Source of the DNA: Algiphilus sp965216485
GTDB taxonomy: Bacteria; Pseudomonadota; Gammaproteobacteria; Nevskiales; Nevskiaceae
Assembly: GCF_965216485.1 (NCBI RefSeq)
Contig: NZ_OZ244162.1
Location: 744,001-808,000, forward strand
Direction: 5' to 3'
DNA length: 64,000 nt
Part shown: in pieces, positions 17,387-26,582 of the stretch
Position numbering within the stretch: position 1 is the stretch's first letter
Layout: each line of letters opens with the position of its first letter
Notes under the pieces: generated by a model
The model's input: the letters and a program-made list of their open reading frames with translations, nothing else
What the model was told of the DNA's origin: nothing
Databases searched by the model: none
Translations under genes and position numbers: made by a program

Positions 17387-19090
17387 ATGCGAGCCGTGAT
17401 TGCGCGCGCCACCTTTGCCCTTGTCCTTTGCCTGAGCACGCAGACCGTTCTGGCCCGCACGGTGGAGGTCTACCGCCCGCCTGCGGAAGCCGTGGCCACG
17501 GCCCACCCGATTGCCACCCAGGCCGGACTGGACGTACTCGCCGCCGGCGGCAACGCCTTTGACGCCGCGGTCGCCGTGGCGGCGACCCTGGCGGTGGTGG
17601 AGCCCTACGGCTCCGGCATTGGCGGCGGCGGCTTCTTCCTGCTGCATCGCAATGGCGCGGACCTGGACGTGATGATCGACGCCCGCGAGACCGCGCCGGG
17701 GGCCGCCACCGGTGACATGTATCTGGATGCGGATGGCAAGCCGGTGGAGGATCTGTCGCGCGACGGGCCACTGGCGGCGGGCATTCCCGGCATTCCGGCC
17801 GCGCTCGACCACATCACCAAATCCTTCGGTGTGCGCAGCATCGAGCAGAATCTGGCACCGGCGATTCGGGCAGCACGCGAGGGTTTCCCGGTCAATGAGA
17901 AGCTTGCCGGCCGCATCACCGCCTCCGCGCATCGCTTCTCACCGGCCGCCGAGGCCGTGTTCCTGCCGGGGGGCACGCTGCCCTCGGTGGGGGATCAGCT
18001 CAAGCAGGAAGATCTGGCGCAGACGCTGGAGCAGATTGCGCGCAAGGGGCGCGCCGGCTTCTATGAAGGGCCGGTGGCCAAGAAGCTGCAGCAGGGCGCC
18101 TATCGCGATGGTGGCATCTGGTCGCTTGAGGACCTTGCGGGTTACCGCATCAAGGAACGCGAGCCGACCAAGATCCAGTACCGCGGCTACGAGATCACCA
18201 CGGCGTCGTTGCCGTCCGCCGGCGGCGTCACGCTGTCGCAGGTCTTCAATATCCTCGAAGCGCGAGACTGGCCGCCGGCGGGGGATATCGCGGCCCGTCA
18301 CGAGTTAATCGAGGCCATGCGTCTGGCCTACCGCGACCGTGCCATCTATCTGGGTGATCCAGACTTCGTCGACGTACCGGTGGAGCGGCTGACCAGCGAC
18401 GCCTATGCCCAGGAATTGGCCGCACGCATCGGTCCCAAGGCGTTGGACAGCGACGATCTCGAAGTGCCTTCGCTGCAGGCGGCGCGGGCGCGCGGCGAGA
18501 ACACCACGCATTTCTCGGTCCTCGACCGCGACGGCAACCGCGTGTCCGCGACGCTGTCGATCAATACCTGGTTCGGCTCCGGTTACATGGCACCGGGCAC
18601 CGGCGTGCTGTTCAACAATGAGATGGACGATTTCGCGACCGCGCCACTGGTGCCCAATGCCTACGGGCTGGTGCACACCGAGGCCAATGCGGTCCAGCCG
18701 CACAAGCGACCGCTGTCGAGCATGAGCCCCACCTTCGTGGAAGGGCCGCGCGGCGTCTTCATTACCGGCACGCCGGGTGGCAGCCGCATCATCACGATGG
18801 TGCTGCTGTCCTCACTGGCGCACATGAACGGGCTGAATGCGCAGCAGGCCGTCACGGCCCCGCGCTTTCACCACCAGTTCCTGCCGGATGCGGTCTATTT
18901 CGAAGCGGCGGCGCTCACCGAAGCGCAGCAGGCGGCGCTGCAGGCGCGCGGCCACGAATTGCACAGCTCGTCGCGGCGCTATGGCGATATGCAGGCGATT
19001 CACTGGAATATCCGCTACGACACCGTAGAGGCCGCCTCCGACCCGCGCGGCATCGGCAGCGCCAACGTGCGCGCGACACGCAAGGACTAG
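17387..19090 (+). CDS. ggt: Gamma-glutamyltransferase, exported
   Basis: A periplasmic Ntn-hydrolase that cleaves or transfers the gamma-glutamyl group of glutathione. The 567-residue precursor has a Sec signal (ATFALVLCLSTQTVLA), the large-subunit signature GIGGGGFFLLH, and the processing site before Thr373 of TTHFSVLDRDGN, the new N-terminal nucleophile of the small subunit. The oxyanion-hole motif PGGSRI is present. I chose the ATG at 17387 (GGAG six bases upstream) over the ATG at 17333 because it begins the signal peptide. It ends in one arm of an 11-base inverted repeat. Confidence 0.93.
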   Translation: MRAVIARATFALVLCLSTQTVLARTVEVYRPPAEAVATAHPIATQAGLDVLAAGGNAFDAAVAVAATLAVVEPYGSGIGGGGFFLLHRNGADLDVMIDARETAPGAATGDMYLDADGKPVEDLSRDGPLAAGIPGIPAALDHITKSFGVRSIEQNLAPAIRAAREGFPVNEKLAGRITASAHRFSPAAEAVFLPGGTLPSVGDQLKQEDLAQTLEQIARKGRAGFYEGPVAKKLQQGAYRDGGIWSLEDLAGYRIKEREPTKIQYRGYEITTASLPSAGGVTLSQVFNILEARDWPPAGDIAARHELIEAMRLAYRDRAIYLGDPDFVDVPVERLTSDAYAQELAARIGPKALDSDDLEVPSLQAARARGENTTHFSVLDRDGNRVSATLSINTWFGSGYMAPGTGVLFNNEMDDFATAPLVPNAYGLVHTEANAVQPHKRPLSSMSPTFVEGPRGVFITGTPGGSRIITMVLLSSLAHMNGLNAQQAVTAPRFHHQFLPDAVYFEAAALTEAQQAALQARGHELHSSSRRYGDMQAIHWNIRYDTVEAASDPRGIGSANVRATRKD

Positions 19091-19180
19091 GGCCTTTTCA
19101 CATTCGGTCGATCACGGCGCGCATACGGGCCGCGTCCTTCGGATTCGCCACGACTGACTGCGTGTTCACAGGCCCTAGTC
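19085..19180. repeat. 11-base inverted repeat spanning the ggt and xthA stop codons
   Basis: The arms GACTAGGGCCT (19085-19095) and AGGCCCTAGTC (19170-19180) are perfect reverse complements separated by 74 bases. The TAG stop of ggt lies in the left arm and the stop of the convergent exonuclease gene lies in the right arm. No T-run follows either arm, so a standard intrinsic terminator is not evident. It could be a bidirectional termination structure, or the remains of a short duplicated or mobile segment. Confidence 0.6.
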
Positions 19181-19939
19181 GAGGCGCGCAATCACCGGCG
19201 CGTGATCGGAAGGCCGCTCCAGCCGGCGCGGCGCGAGGTCGACCTCCCATCCGGTCACGCGCTCGGCCAGCGGCTGGCTGAGCAGGACGTGGTCAATGCG
19301 CAGGCCAAGATTGCGGCGAAAGCCGGCGGCGCGGTAGTCCCACCAGGTGTAGCGCTGCTCCGGCGTGGGGACCTTGGTGAAGCTGTCGGTCAGTCCGAGT
19401 TCGAGCAGGGCCTCGAAACCGGCGCGCTCCGGGCCGGAACACAGGATGCGGCCTTCCCAGGACTCGGGGTCATGGGTGTCTTCCGGCGTGGGCGCGATAT
19501 TGAAATCCCCGACCACCGCCACTTCCGGGTGGGCGCGCGCCTCGGCGGCGACGAAGTCGCGGAACTGCTGTAGCCACTCGATCTTGTAGTGGTATTTCTG
19601 TGAATCGACTGACTGCCCATTGGGCACATAGGCGCAGATGATGCGAATGCCGTCGACCGTCGCGGCAATGACCCGCTTCTGCGGATCCTCGACCTCCGGC
19701 ATGTCACGCTGCAGGGCCGTGGGCTCGCTGCGCGCCAGAATCGCCACACCGTTGTAAGTCTTCTGGCCGTTGCAGACGGCGTACCAGCCGGCCTCACGCA
19801 GTGCCTCGAAAGGAAAGTCCTCGTCCGCCAGCTTCAGTTCCTGCAGGCCGACGACGGTGTCGCTCTGGCCTTCCAGCCATTCAAGTACGTGCGGCAGCCG
19901 TACGCGAAGCGAGTTCAGATTCCAGGTGGCGATGTGCAT
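19175..19939 (-). CDS. xthA: Exodeoxyribonuclease III (AP endonuclease)
   Basis: A DNA-repair enzyme that cuts at abasic sites and removes 3' blocks. The 254-residue protein has the family landmarks MHIATWNLNSLRVRL, LQELK (metal-binding Glu), the GDFNIAP motif with TPEDTHDPESW, RIDHVLLS, and the catalytic pair in SDHAPV. The length matches the ExoA/XthA family. It is convergent with ggt. No further genes are apparent in its transcription unit. Confidence 0.95.
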   Translation of the reverse strand: MHIATWNLNSLRVRLPHVLEWLEGQSDTVVGLQELKLADEDFPFEALREAGWYAVCNGQKTYNGVAILARSEPTALQRDMPEVEDPQKRVIAATVDGIRIICAYVPNGQSVDSQKYHYKIEWLQQFRDFVAAEARAHPEVAVVGDFNIAPTPEDTHDPESWEGRILCSGPERAGFEALLELGLTDSFTKVPTPEQRYTWWDYRAAGFRRNLGLRIDHVLLSQPLAERVTGWEVDLAPRRLERPSDHAPVIARLD

Positions 19940-20081
19940 GGGCGAAAGATGACGCGGGTTTGAGAACGGCGGCGCGCATTGTGGCGGTTCACGACATCGA
20001 TGCCCTCATCCGGCTGAACGATCGGTTGACGGGGCGCCATTGCCGCGACCTGCTAGGAGTCGGGCGGCGGCTTTTGGCATC

Positions 20082-20597
20082 ATGAAGTGCTTGGATGACG
20101 GGAGAGGGAACATCAAAGGATTCAGCCATCGCGTATCGGCAGCCTTGGCACTGCCCATTATGCTCAGTGCATGTTCCGGCGTGCCGGTGCTCTGGTCAGA
20201 CCCCGAGCCGCAAGCGATGCAGGTGCGCCAGGTGGGTGCGCTGCGCGATTGCGCCTCGCCCCAGGAGGGTGCGCGGGTCCAGCTCTTCGAGAGCGGCGAA
20301 GCCGCCCGCGCCTGGGCGGCATCACGCCAGCGCGACCGTCTGGTACGCGATGTCCGTCCCGGTCGACCCTATGTCGTGATCGAACTGGGGACCGCATCGA
20401 GTCTTGGCAGCGGCATTGCCGTGCGCAGTCAGGCGGAGCGTATTGGCAAGCGCGTGCGCCTGGAAGCGAGCCTTTTCCAGGGTGACGCGGCGACGGCACC
20501 CTGTGTGGTGGTGGCGCTGCCGCCGGGCATTGACGCCAGCCATACCGTTGCCGTCTATGACGCCGGCGGCCAGCGCATCGCCGCTAGTCAACCCTGA
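20082..20597 (+). CDS. Putative lipoprotein, possibly PrcB-like C-terminal domain
   Basis: A 171-residue predicted lipoprotein with signal ALALPIMLSACSG (lipobox LSAC). The remaining region has a short beta-rich domain with RPYVVIELGTASSLGSGIAV and a cysteine late in the chain (TAPCVVVALP), vaguely like the PrcB C-terminal domain; I cannot confirm this. The ATG at 20082 is chosen because it leads into the signal peptide with a modest N-region. An ATG at 20121 or GTG further down are alternatives. It stands alone between xthA and an acyltransferase gene. Confidence 0.6.
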   Translation: MKCLDDGRGNIKGFSHRVSAALALPIMLSACSGVPVLWSDPEPQAMQVRQVGALRDCASPQEGARVQLFESGEAARAWAASRQRDRLVRDVRPGRPYVVIELGTASSLGSGIAVRSQAERIGKRVRLEASLFQGDAATAPCVVVALPPGIDASHTVAVYDAGGQRIAASQP

Positions 20598-20657
20598 GGC
20601 CACTGCCGTCAATCTGGCCTGTCCGGCCATTACTTCAACAAGGAGTCGAACCCACTC

Positions 20658-21569
20658 ATGCTGCGATTTCTGCCGAGTCCCCTGAGCGCGGCCATCATGT
20701 TTCTGCTGTTTGTGCTCAACCTGCTGCTGTGGGCGATCCCGGTCTACACCATGATTCTGGTCAAGCTCCTGACCTGGGGCAGCTGGAGTCGGTGGTCGAC
20801 GCGCACGATGGCGAACTTCGCGCAGGGCTGGGCCGCCAGCAACGTCTGGCTCGGGGATCATCTGCTGGGAACCGAGTGGGACATTGAGGGCGTCTCGCGC
20901 CTCGACCTGAAAGGGCAGTACCTGGTGACCTCCAATCATCAGACCTGGAATGACATCTACGTGCTGATGAAGGCCTTCGGCCGCAATGCGCCCTTCTTCA
21001 AGTTCTTTCTCAAGCAGCAGCTCATCTGGGTGCCGGTATTGGGGCCGGTCTGGTGGGCACTCGACTACCCCTTCATGAAGCGGCACTCGCGCGAGGCCAT
21101 CAAGGCCAACCCTGCCCTCGCCAGCCAGGATTTCGAGGCGACCCGGCGCGCCTGCGACCGCTACCAGGGCCAGCCGGTCATGATTCTCAACTTTCTGGAA
21201 GGCACGCGCTTCACCGCCGAGAAGCACAGTCGGCAGGCGTCCTCCTATCGCCATCTGCTGCGCCCGAAGGCGGGTGGCCTGATCTTCGCGCTGCAGGCCA
21301 TGGGCGAGAAGCTCTCGTCCATCCTCGATGTCACCATCGTCTATCCCGACGGCGCCTGTGGATTCATGGCCTTTTTCGGCGGCAAGATGCGCAAGGTCAT
21401 CGTGCGGGTGCGCGAAATCCCGGTACCCAAGGACTTCTATCACGGCGACTACGCGGGCGACGCCGCCTTCCGGCAACGCGTGCACGCCTGGGTGAGTGAG
21501 ATCTGGGCCGACAAGGACCAGCTCATCGACCGTCTTCTGGCAAACCCAGAGGCCGAGCGCGCTGCCTAA
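20658..21569 (+). CDS. 1-acyl-glycerol-3-phosphate acyltransferase, YihG-like
   Basis: A 303-residue inner-membrane acyltransferase of the PlsC superfamily. It has an N-terminal hydrophobic segment (AIMFLLFVLNLLLWAIPVYTM), the HX4D active site NHQTWND, the segment YPFMKRHSREAIKANP, and the acceptor-binding motif NFLEGTRFT. These features match YihG/LCLAT-type enzymes that acylate lysophosphatidic acid or related lysolipids. An AGGAG sequence sits 12 bases before the ATG. Two envelope-related genes follow. Confidence 0.88.
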   Translation: MLRFLPSPLSAAIMFLLFVLNLLLWAIPVYTMILVKLLTWGSWSRWSTRTMANFAQGWAASNVWLGDHLLGTEWDIEGVSRLDLKGQYLVTSNHQTWNDIYVLMKAFGRNAPFFKFFLKQQLIWVPVLGPVWWALDYPFMKRHSREAIKANPALASQDFEATRRACDRYQGQPVMILNFLEGTRFTAEKHSRQASSYRHLLRPKAGGLIFALQAMGEKLSSILDVTIVYPDGACGFMAFFGGKMRKVIVRVREIPVPKDFYHGDYAGDAAFRQRVHAWVSEIWADKDQLIDRLLANPEAERAA

Positions 21570-21594
21570 GCGCCTTTCAACAGGGTGATTCCAC

Positions 21595-22485
21595 ATGAAC
21601 CGTTCCGTTGTCGTAGCGCTGTTGCTGATCGCCGTTGCCGCGGCCGGCGGCTATTGGTGGTGGAGTCAGTCTGAGGACGGCGTCGGCGACAGCCCGGAAA
21701 CCGCCGTGGACTATCGCGACCCGGCGCAGACCGAGAAAGCCGCCGCCGAGCCGGAGCCGCCCCAATACCCGGTAGGCGACACTGCCGCGGAAAGCGCAGA
21801 CGCCGGCGCCGCCGAGAGCGATGCACCCGCCGGCGCGGAAGCCACGGATGCCCAGTCTTCATCCCTGCCGCCCCTGGATGAGAGCGACGAGGCCGTACGC
21901 GCCGATCTGCGCGCACTCACCGGAGACATCCCGATCGAAGGCCGCCTGGTGCCGCGCCGGCTGGTGCAGAGATTCGTGGTCTGGGTCAACAGCCTGGACG
22001 GCCAGATCGTGCCGGTGACCAAATGGCCGGTGCAGCACGTGCCGGGCCGGCCGCTGGTGGAGGCGGTTGGCAATAACCGCTTCGAATGGCTGCCCGCCAA
22101 CGCCCAACGCTACGCGCCCTACGTGCGTGCTTTCACTGCGCCGGACACCGACACCATGGTGGACCTCTACCTGCGCTACTACCCGCTGCTGCAGCGGGCC
22201 TTCGCTGCCCTGGGCGAGGAGGAGGACTACTTCAACGACCGGCTGATCGCAATCATCGATCACCTGCTGGCCGCACCACCCGCGCGGGAACGCTATCTGC
22301 TGGTGCAGCCGGAAGTGCTCTACGCATTTGCCGACCCGGATCTGGAGGCGCTGTCCTCCGGGCAGAAGATCCTGCTGCGCCTGGGTCCCGAGGCCTCGCG
22401 AGCCGTGCGCGACAAGCTGCGGGACTTCCGGGCGGTCTTGCTGGCGCGCATCGCGCCCGAGGCAACGCCGGCCGCTGGCGACTGA
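21595..22485 (+). CDS. DUF3014 domain protein
   Basis: A 296-residue protein of unknown function. It has one N-terminal membrane anchor (SVVVALLLIAVAAAGGYWWW), an acidic Ala/Glu-rich linker to about residue 95, and a C-terminal domain with RRLVQRFVVWVNSLDGQ, YAPYVRAFTAPDTDTMVDLYLRYYPLLQ and EEEDYFNDRLIAIIDHLL, the DUF3014 pattern. The domain should face the periplasm. It starts 26 bases after the acyltransferase gene and is probably co-transcribed. Confidence 0.8.
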   Translation: MNRSVVVALLLIAVAAAGGYWWWSQSEDGVGDSPETAVDYRDPAQTEKAAAEPEPPQYPVGDTAAESADAGAAESDAPAGAEATDAQSSSLPPLDESDEAVRADLRALTGDIPIEGRLVPRRLVQRFVVWVNSLDGQIVPVTKWPVQHVPGRPLVEAVGNNRFEWLPANAQRYAPYVRAFTAPDTDTMVDLYLRYYPLLQRAFAALGEEEDYFNDRLIAIIDHLLAAPPARERYLLVQPEVLYAFADPDLEALSSGQKILLRLGPEASRAVRDKLRDFRAVLLARIAPEATPAAGD

Positions 22486-22515
22486 CCTGGCGCCGATGAT
22501 GGGGGCATCGCGGCC

Positions 22516-24288
22516 ATGACCGACCCCACCCGCTTTGCCTTCAGCCTGCAGGGGGCGGTCAGCGCGGCCATGGCCTTGCTGCTAGCGGTCTATCTCACCA
22601 AGTTCTACGTCGATGTGGTGGCCCTGCCAGCGGGCGTGATGGCCCTGGCCATTGCCGCCGGTCGCGCCTTCGACGCCATCACCGACCCCTTGATGGGGTG
22701 GCTGTCGGACCGCACCCGTAGTCGCTTTGGCCGGCGCATGCCCTATATCGCCATCGGCGTGCTGGGCAACACCGCCATGTTCGTTCTGCTGCTGAATCCG
22801 CCCGAGGCGCTCCCCGAGGTCGGCCTGGCGGGCTGGGCGGTGGCAGCGCTGCTGCTGTCCTTTCTCTTCCTCACCATCTCGGCGGTGCCGCGGCAGGCCC
22901 TGGCCATGGAACTGACCCAGGATCAGGGGCAGCGACAGGACTTGTTCGCCGCCATCGCCGGCTTCGTAGCCATCGGCACCATCGTGGGTGCGGTCATGCC
23001 CAATGTGCTGTCTGGCATGGGCATTGAGGACGGCCGCGAGCAGATGTTCTGGCAGTCAATGATGTACGGCGGCGCCTATCTCGCCGCCAATCTCCTCTTT
23101 CTGCTGGTCATCCGCGAGCCCCGCGTCGATGCAGTACGCGGCCGCGTGCCCCTGGTCCCGGGCGTGCGCCGCGCGCTGCGCAATCCGGCCTTTCGCATCA
23201 CCTTCGCCTCGCACATCATCACGGCCATCCCCTTTGCCATTCCGGCAACCATGCTGCCCTTCTACACCGAGCATGTGCTGCAAGCGGAGGGCGTGTGGGT
23301 GGGCTATTTCCTGCTGGCCTATCTGCTGTCGGGCCTTCTAGCGCTCCCCATCTGGCTGATCGTTGCGCATGCTCAGGGCAAGCGGGTGGTCTGGCTGTCG
23401 GCCGGCGCCATTGCCGTCGTCGGCGGCAGCGCGTTGTTCTTTGCCGGGCCGGGCGACGAACGTCTGGTGCTGTTCATTCACATGATGGTGGGCCTGCAAT
23501 CCGCAGTATGGCTGTTCGTCGGCGGGGCCATGCACGCCGATGTCGTCGACTACGACGAGTTGCTGACCGGCAAACGCCGCGAAGCCCAGTTCGCCGCACT
23601 GTGGAGCATCATCCCCAAGTTCGCGCTGATTCCCGGCGCCGCCCTTCCGCTGGCCGTACTCGGCAGTGTGGGGTACGTCCCGGATGCCGCCACGCAGAGC
23701 CCCGAGGTGGTGTTCGCCATCAAGACGCTGCATGCCCTCGTCCCTGCAGTGCTCAATGCCATCGGGCTGGGCCTGATGTGGTGGTATCCGCTGTCCGAGG
23801 CGCGACACGCGGCCGTGCAGCGCGCGGTGGCCGCCCATAGCCGGGGTGAAACCGTGGTCGATCCGATCACGGGCGCGTTGCTGCCGCCACCGTCGCGTCG
23901 AGCGGTGGACGAGGCCACAGCCTGGCGGTTGGACAGCTTTTCCCCCGCCGAACTGGTGCGTATAGCCGGCGGCGCGTGGCGCACGGTGACCGTTGCTGTG
24001 GTCGCCCGCGTTGTGGCTTGGGCAGCATTGTCGCTTGGCCTGCTGGCCAGTCTGTGGCCGCAGCTACGGAGTTTGGAGCAGGATCCCGGCGCTTTGCCGG
24101 CACTGACCATCGTGGTGGCGGGGCTGACGCTGACTGCAAGCCTGTTCCACGCGGCGCGGCTACCGGCACTGTGGCGCCTGCGTAGGGATCCTTTGCCTCC
24201 CGCTACGATATTGGCGCACCTCGAGGCGGTGGCCCCGCGCTCGCTGGCGACGCATCGCCTGCGTGGTGCCATCGGCCTGTCGCTTTGA
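22516..24288 (+). CDS. GPH-family MFS transporter (glycoside/cation symporter type) with C-terminal extension
   Basis: An inner-membrane transporter of 590 residues. The N-terminal half shows the GPH-family landmarks AGRAFDAITDPLMGWLSDRTRSRFGRRMPYI, and about 12 transmembrane helices follow up to residue 430; HADVVDYDELLTGKRREAQ matches the MelB-like conserved loop. Substrates in this family are sugars, glucuronides or, in some branches, other organic compounds; none can be assigned. The last 130 or so residues are an unusual extension with a linker (PITGALLPPPSRRAVDEATA) and two further hydrophobic segments. It ends just before a strong hairpin. Confidence 0.85.
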   Translation: MTDPTRFAFSLQGAVSAAMALLLAVYLTKFYVDVVALPAGVMALAIAAGRAFDAITDPLMGWLSDRTRSRFGRRMPYIAIGVLGNTAMFVLLLNPPEALPEVGLAGWAVAALLLSFLFLTISAVPRQALAMELTQDQGQRQDLFAAIAGFVAIGTIVGAVMPNVLSGMGIEDGREQMFWQSMMYGGAYLAANLLFLLVIREPRVDAVRGRVPLVPGVRRALRNPAFRITFASHIITAIPFAIPATMLPFYTEHVLQAEGVWVGYFLLAYLLSGLLALPIWLIVAHAQGKRVVWLSAGAIAVVGGSALFFAGPGDERLVLFIHMMVGLQSAVWLFVGGAMHADVVDYDELLTGKRREAQFAALWSIIPKFALIPGAALPLAVLGSVGYVPDAATQSPEVVFAIKTLHALVPAVLNAIGLGLMWWYPLSEARHAAVQRAVAAHSRGETVVDPITGALLPPPSRRAVDEATAWRLDSFSPAELVRIAGGAWRTVTVAVVARVVAWAALSLGLLASLWPQLRSLEQDPGALPALTIVVAGLTLTASLFHAARLPALWRLRRDPLPPATILAHLEAVAPRSLATHRLRGAIGLSL

Positions 24289-24295
24289 AGCAAGA

Positions 24296-24340
24296 TGCCG
24301 TGGCGGCGGCGCCCTTGCCAGGGTGCCAGCCGCCACGGCA
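24296..24340. terminator. Long hairpin between convergent genes, probable bidirectional terminator
   Basis: The arms TGCCGTGGCGGC (24296-24307) and GCCGCCACGGCA (24329-24340) are perfectly complementary over 12 bases. A second, inner helix of 8 pairs (24308-24315 with 24320-24327, one G-U pair) continues the stem around a four-base loop, with one bulged base. It lies exactly between the transporter gene and the convergent TonB receptor gene. There is no clear T-run on either side, so termination efficiency is uncertain. Confidence 0.65.
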
Positions 24341-24345
24341 GTGCA

Positions 24346-26466
24346 TCACCAGTCGAGGCGGTAGTTGAGGCCCACCATGCGTCCGGGACCGCTGGAGAAG
24401 GCGCTCGGAATGTTGAAGGCCTGATTGATCATCGGCACGTAGTCCTTGTTCAGCAGATTGCTGACCGATAGCTGCAGCGTGCCGGGTCCGACCGCGAAGC
24501 TGCTGACCAGGTCGACCAGCGTGTAGCCGTCGATTTCACCCTCGCCGAAGCCGGCAAAGCTCTCAGGCCCGTCCGCATTGGGGAATTCGTCGCGGTCACC
24601 GATATGCGTCAGTTGTAGGCGGTTGTCCCAGCCCGGCAGTGGGGAGTGGCTGAAGTAGGCCGTGACCTTGAGCGGTGCGATGCGTGTGCCATCGAGCTTG
24701 ACCTCGGTGCCGTCGGCGCTTTCCCGTTCACCCTTGGCGCGGCTCACCGTCCCGCCGAAGGTGGTCATGTCGCTGACCGTGTAGTCAAAGGTCAGTTCGG
24801 CACCGTGAATGTCTTCGGCAAACTTGCGAATCTGCGCATCGTCATCAAAGGTTGTGCCGTTGTCCGACCGGCTGTAGAACACGGCCAGCGAGGTGGATAG
24901 GCGCCCATCAGACCAGCGCAGCCCCAGCTCATAGTTGTCGGTTTTTTGTGCTTCCGACTCGAAGTCCTCGGCCTGGAAAGTCACGCGTTCCTCGAAGGGG
25001 CCGGCATCGGCCAGCACACGCCCGATATCGGCCAGCGAGAAGCCCTGCGAGAAGCTGGCGAACAGGTCGAACTGCGGGCTGAGATAGAGTACCCCGCCGA
25101 GGTTGAACAGGGTTTCGTCATAGTCGAGGGTGCCCGCTTCCACGCGGTTGCCGCTGCGGTTGCTGTCCACCGTTGCCGTATCCACCGAGATGACTTCATG
25201 ACGAAGACCGCCACGAATCAGGCCGGCGTCCCCTAGGGGAATCTCTACTTCCGCGAATCCAGCAAAGGCGTCCTGTTCCATAGCCGGCACTGCGTCCGGA
25301 GCCTGGAAGCTCACCGGGTCGGTTTCATCGCGTAGGTAGTCCGCACCCCAGATCAGATGAAGCGCGCCGGGAAGCAACGTCAGTGGTGTATCGATGGTAG
25401 TCCGGCTACCGAATTTCTCGGAGGCGATTCCGCCCTGCGAGAAGCCGGGGAACTTGCCAAAGACGATTTCCTGATCACCGTAGTAGCTGTTGAGCCGAAG
25501 CGTGCTGCCCGCCAGATTGGCATGCGAGTAGCTGATGTTGGCGACGGTGTTGCGCGTACCTGGCGATCTCACGAAGCGCGCATCATCGGGCGCTTCGCTG
25601 AGCGGAATGGCCGGCGTTCTTCCGTCGCGCAACTCGGTGTCGAAGGTGAAGTCAGATTCCTGCTCGTTGTCCAGGTGGTTGACCATGAACTGGACACGCT
25701 GCAGGTCGTCGATGGCGTAGCCCACCTTGCCGAGCAGACTGTATTCGGTGCTGTCGGCAAAGCCACCCTGCGAGCCAAGCGGGTCGGGCGGAATGCGGCG
25801 GCCTTCGGCATCGAACAGCCCCTGTCGCTCCACAAGAGAGCCGGAGAAGAGATAGTCCCAGGCGCCACGTGTGCCGGAAACGCCATGTTCGGTTTCAAAG
25901 ATGCCGGAATCGTCGAATTCTTCCGTGGAGTAGCGCACGCCAACCGCCGAGTAGCCCGCGGTGGGAGCGTCTTCCGACTTCTTGGTGATGATGTTGATCA
26001 GTCCCCCGGTTGCGCCGAAACCGTAAGCCGCCGTACCGCCGCGTACGACTTCCACGCGTTCGATCGAAGCGGGGGAGATGGTGTTGAGGTCGCGCGAGGC
26101 GTCTCGCAGAGGCGTGGACTGTGGAATGCCGTCAATCAATACCAGAAAGTTGCGGCCACGCAGTGTCTGGCCGAAATTCGTTGCCGCTTGGGTGCTGGGC
26201 CCAAGGCCGGGGACCTCGGACGCCAGGATCGTGCTCAGGTTGCGATCCAGGCTCGCCTGCCTCTGGATCGTTTCGGCATCGATGATGGTGACCGAACGCG
26301 CGGTCTGCGACACCGTGCTTTCGGTGCGGGTGGCCGAAACGACCACCGGATCGAATGTGGCTTCGTCTGCCGGCGCTTCCTGCGCCATGGCCGGCGTCCA
26401 GGCGGTGGCGGTCATGCAGACAGCCGCGAACAGCCCGGTACGCGGGCAGCGATTGTGAAAGGTCAT
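24346..26466 (-). CDS. TonB-dependent receptor, siderophore/iron type
   Basis: An outer-membrane active transporter of 706 residues. It has a Sec signal ending AMAQEA, a TonB-box-like stretch (DPVVVSATRTES), a plug domain with LRGRNFLVLIDGIPQSTPLRD and IERVEVVRGGTAAYGFGATGGLINIITK, then a beta-barrel ending in an aromatic residue (NYRLDW). The ligand is likely a ferric siderophore, given the plug type and the adjacent PepSY/DUF3649/DUF3325-like membrane genes. A candidate iron-responsive operator lies upstream at 26506-26534. Mature ligand specificity cannot be read from sequence. Confidence 0.9.
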   Translation of the reverse strand: MTFHNRCPRTGLFAAVCMTATAWTPAMAQEAPADEATFDPVVVSATRTESTVSQTARSVTIIDAETIQRQASLDRNLSTILASEVPGLGPSTQAATNFGQTLRGRNFLVLIDGIPQSTPLRDASRDLNTISPASIERVEVVRGGTAAYGFGATGGLINIITKKSEDAPTAGYSAVGVRYSTEEFDDSGIFETEHGVSGTRGAWDYLFSGSLVERQGLFDAEGRRIPPDPLGSQGGFADSTEYSLLGKVGYAIDDLQRVQFMVNHLDNEQESDFTFDTELRDGRTPAIPLSEAPDDARFVRSPGTRNTVANISYSHANLAGSTLRLNSYYGDQEIVFGKFPGFSQGGIASEKFGSRTTIDTPLTLLPGALHLIWGADYLRDETDPVSFQAPDAVPAMEQDAFAGFAEVEIPLGDAGLIRGGLRHEVISVDTATVDSNRSGNRVEAGTLDYDETLFNLGGVLYLSPQFDLFASFSQGFSLADIGRVLADAGPFEERVTFQAEDFESEAQKTDNYELGLRWSDGRLSTSLAVFYSRSDNGTTFDDDAQIRKFAEDIHGAELTFDYTVSDMTTFGGTVSRAKGERESADGTEVKLDGTRIAPLKVTAYFSHSPLPGWDNRLQLTHIGDRDEFPNADGPESFAGFGEGEIDGYTLVDLVSSFAVGPGTLQLSVSNLLNKDYVPMINQAFNIPSAFSSGPGRMVGLNYRLDW

Positions 26467-26505
26467 GTCGAATCCCCAGTCTGTGTGGCTCGTTGAGCCT
26501 TATAA

Positions 26506-26534
26506 GAACCGTAACGCTAATGCGTACGATTCTC
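26506..26534 (-). promoter_or_regulatory. Candidate Fur-type operator upstream of the TonB receptor
   Basis: Read on the minus strand, this stretch begins GAGAATCG and, eight bases later, has AGCGTTAC. ATGAGAATCGTACG gives a partial match to the Fur consensus (12 of 19 positions by my alignment to GATAATGAGAATCATTATC). The same two 8-mers recur in the same order upstream of the neighbouring membrane-gene operon at 28741-28759. The element overlaps an AT-rich TAAAAT sequence that could be a -10 box. Confidence 0.45.
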
Positions 26535-26582
26535 ATATTTTAGCGGGGTGGATGGAGCTGCGCTGTCCGCGCGCAGAAGGCG

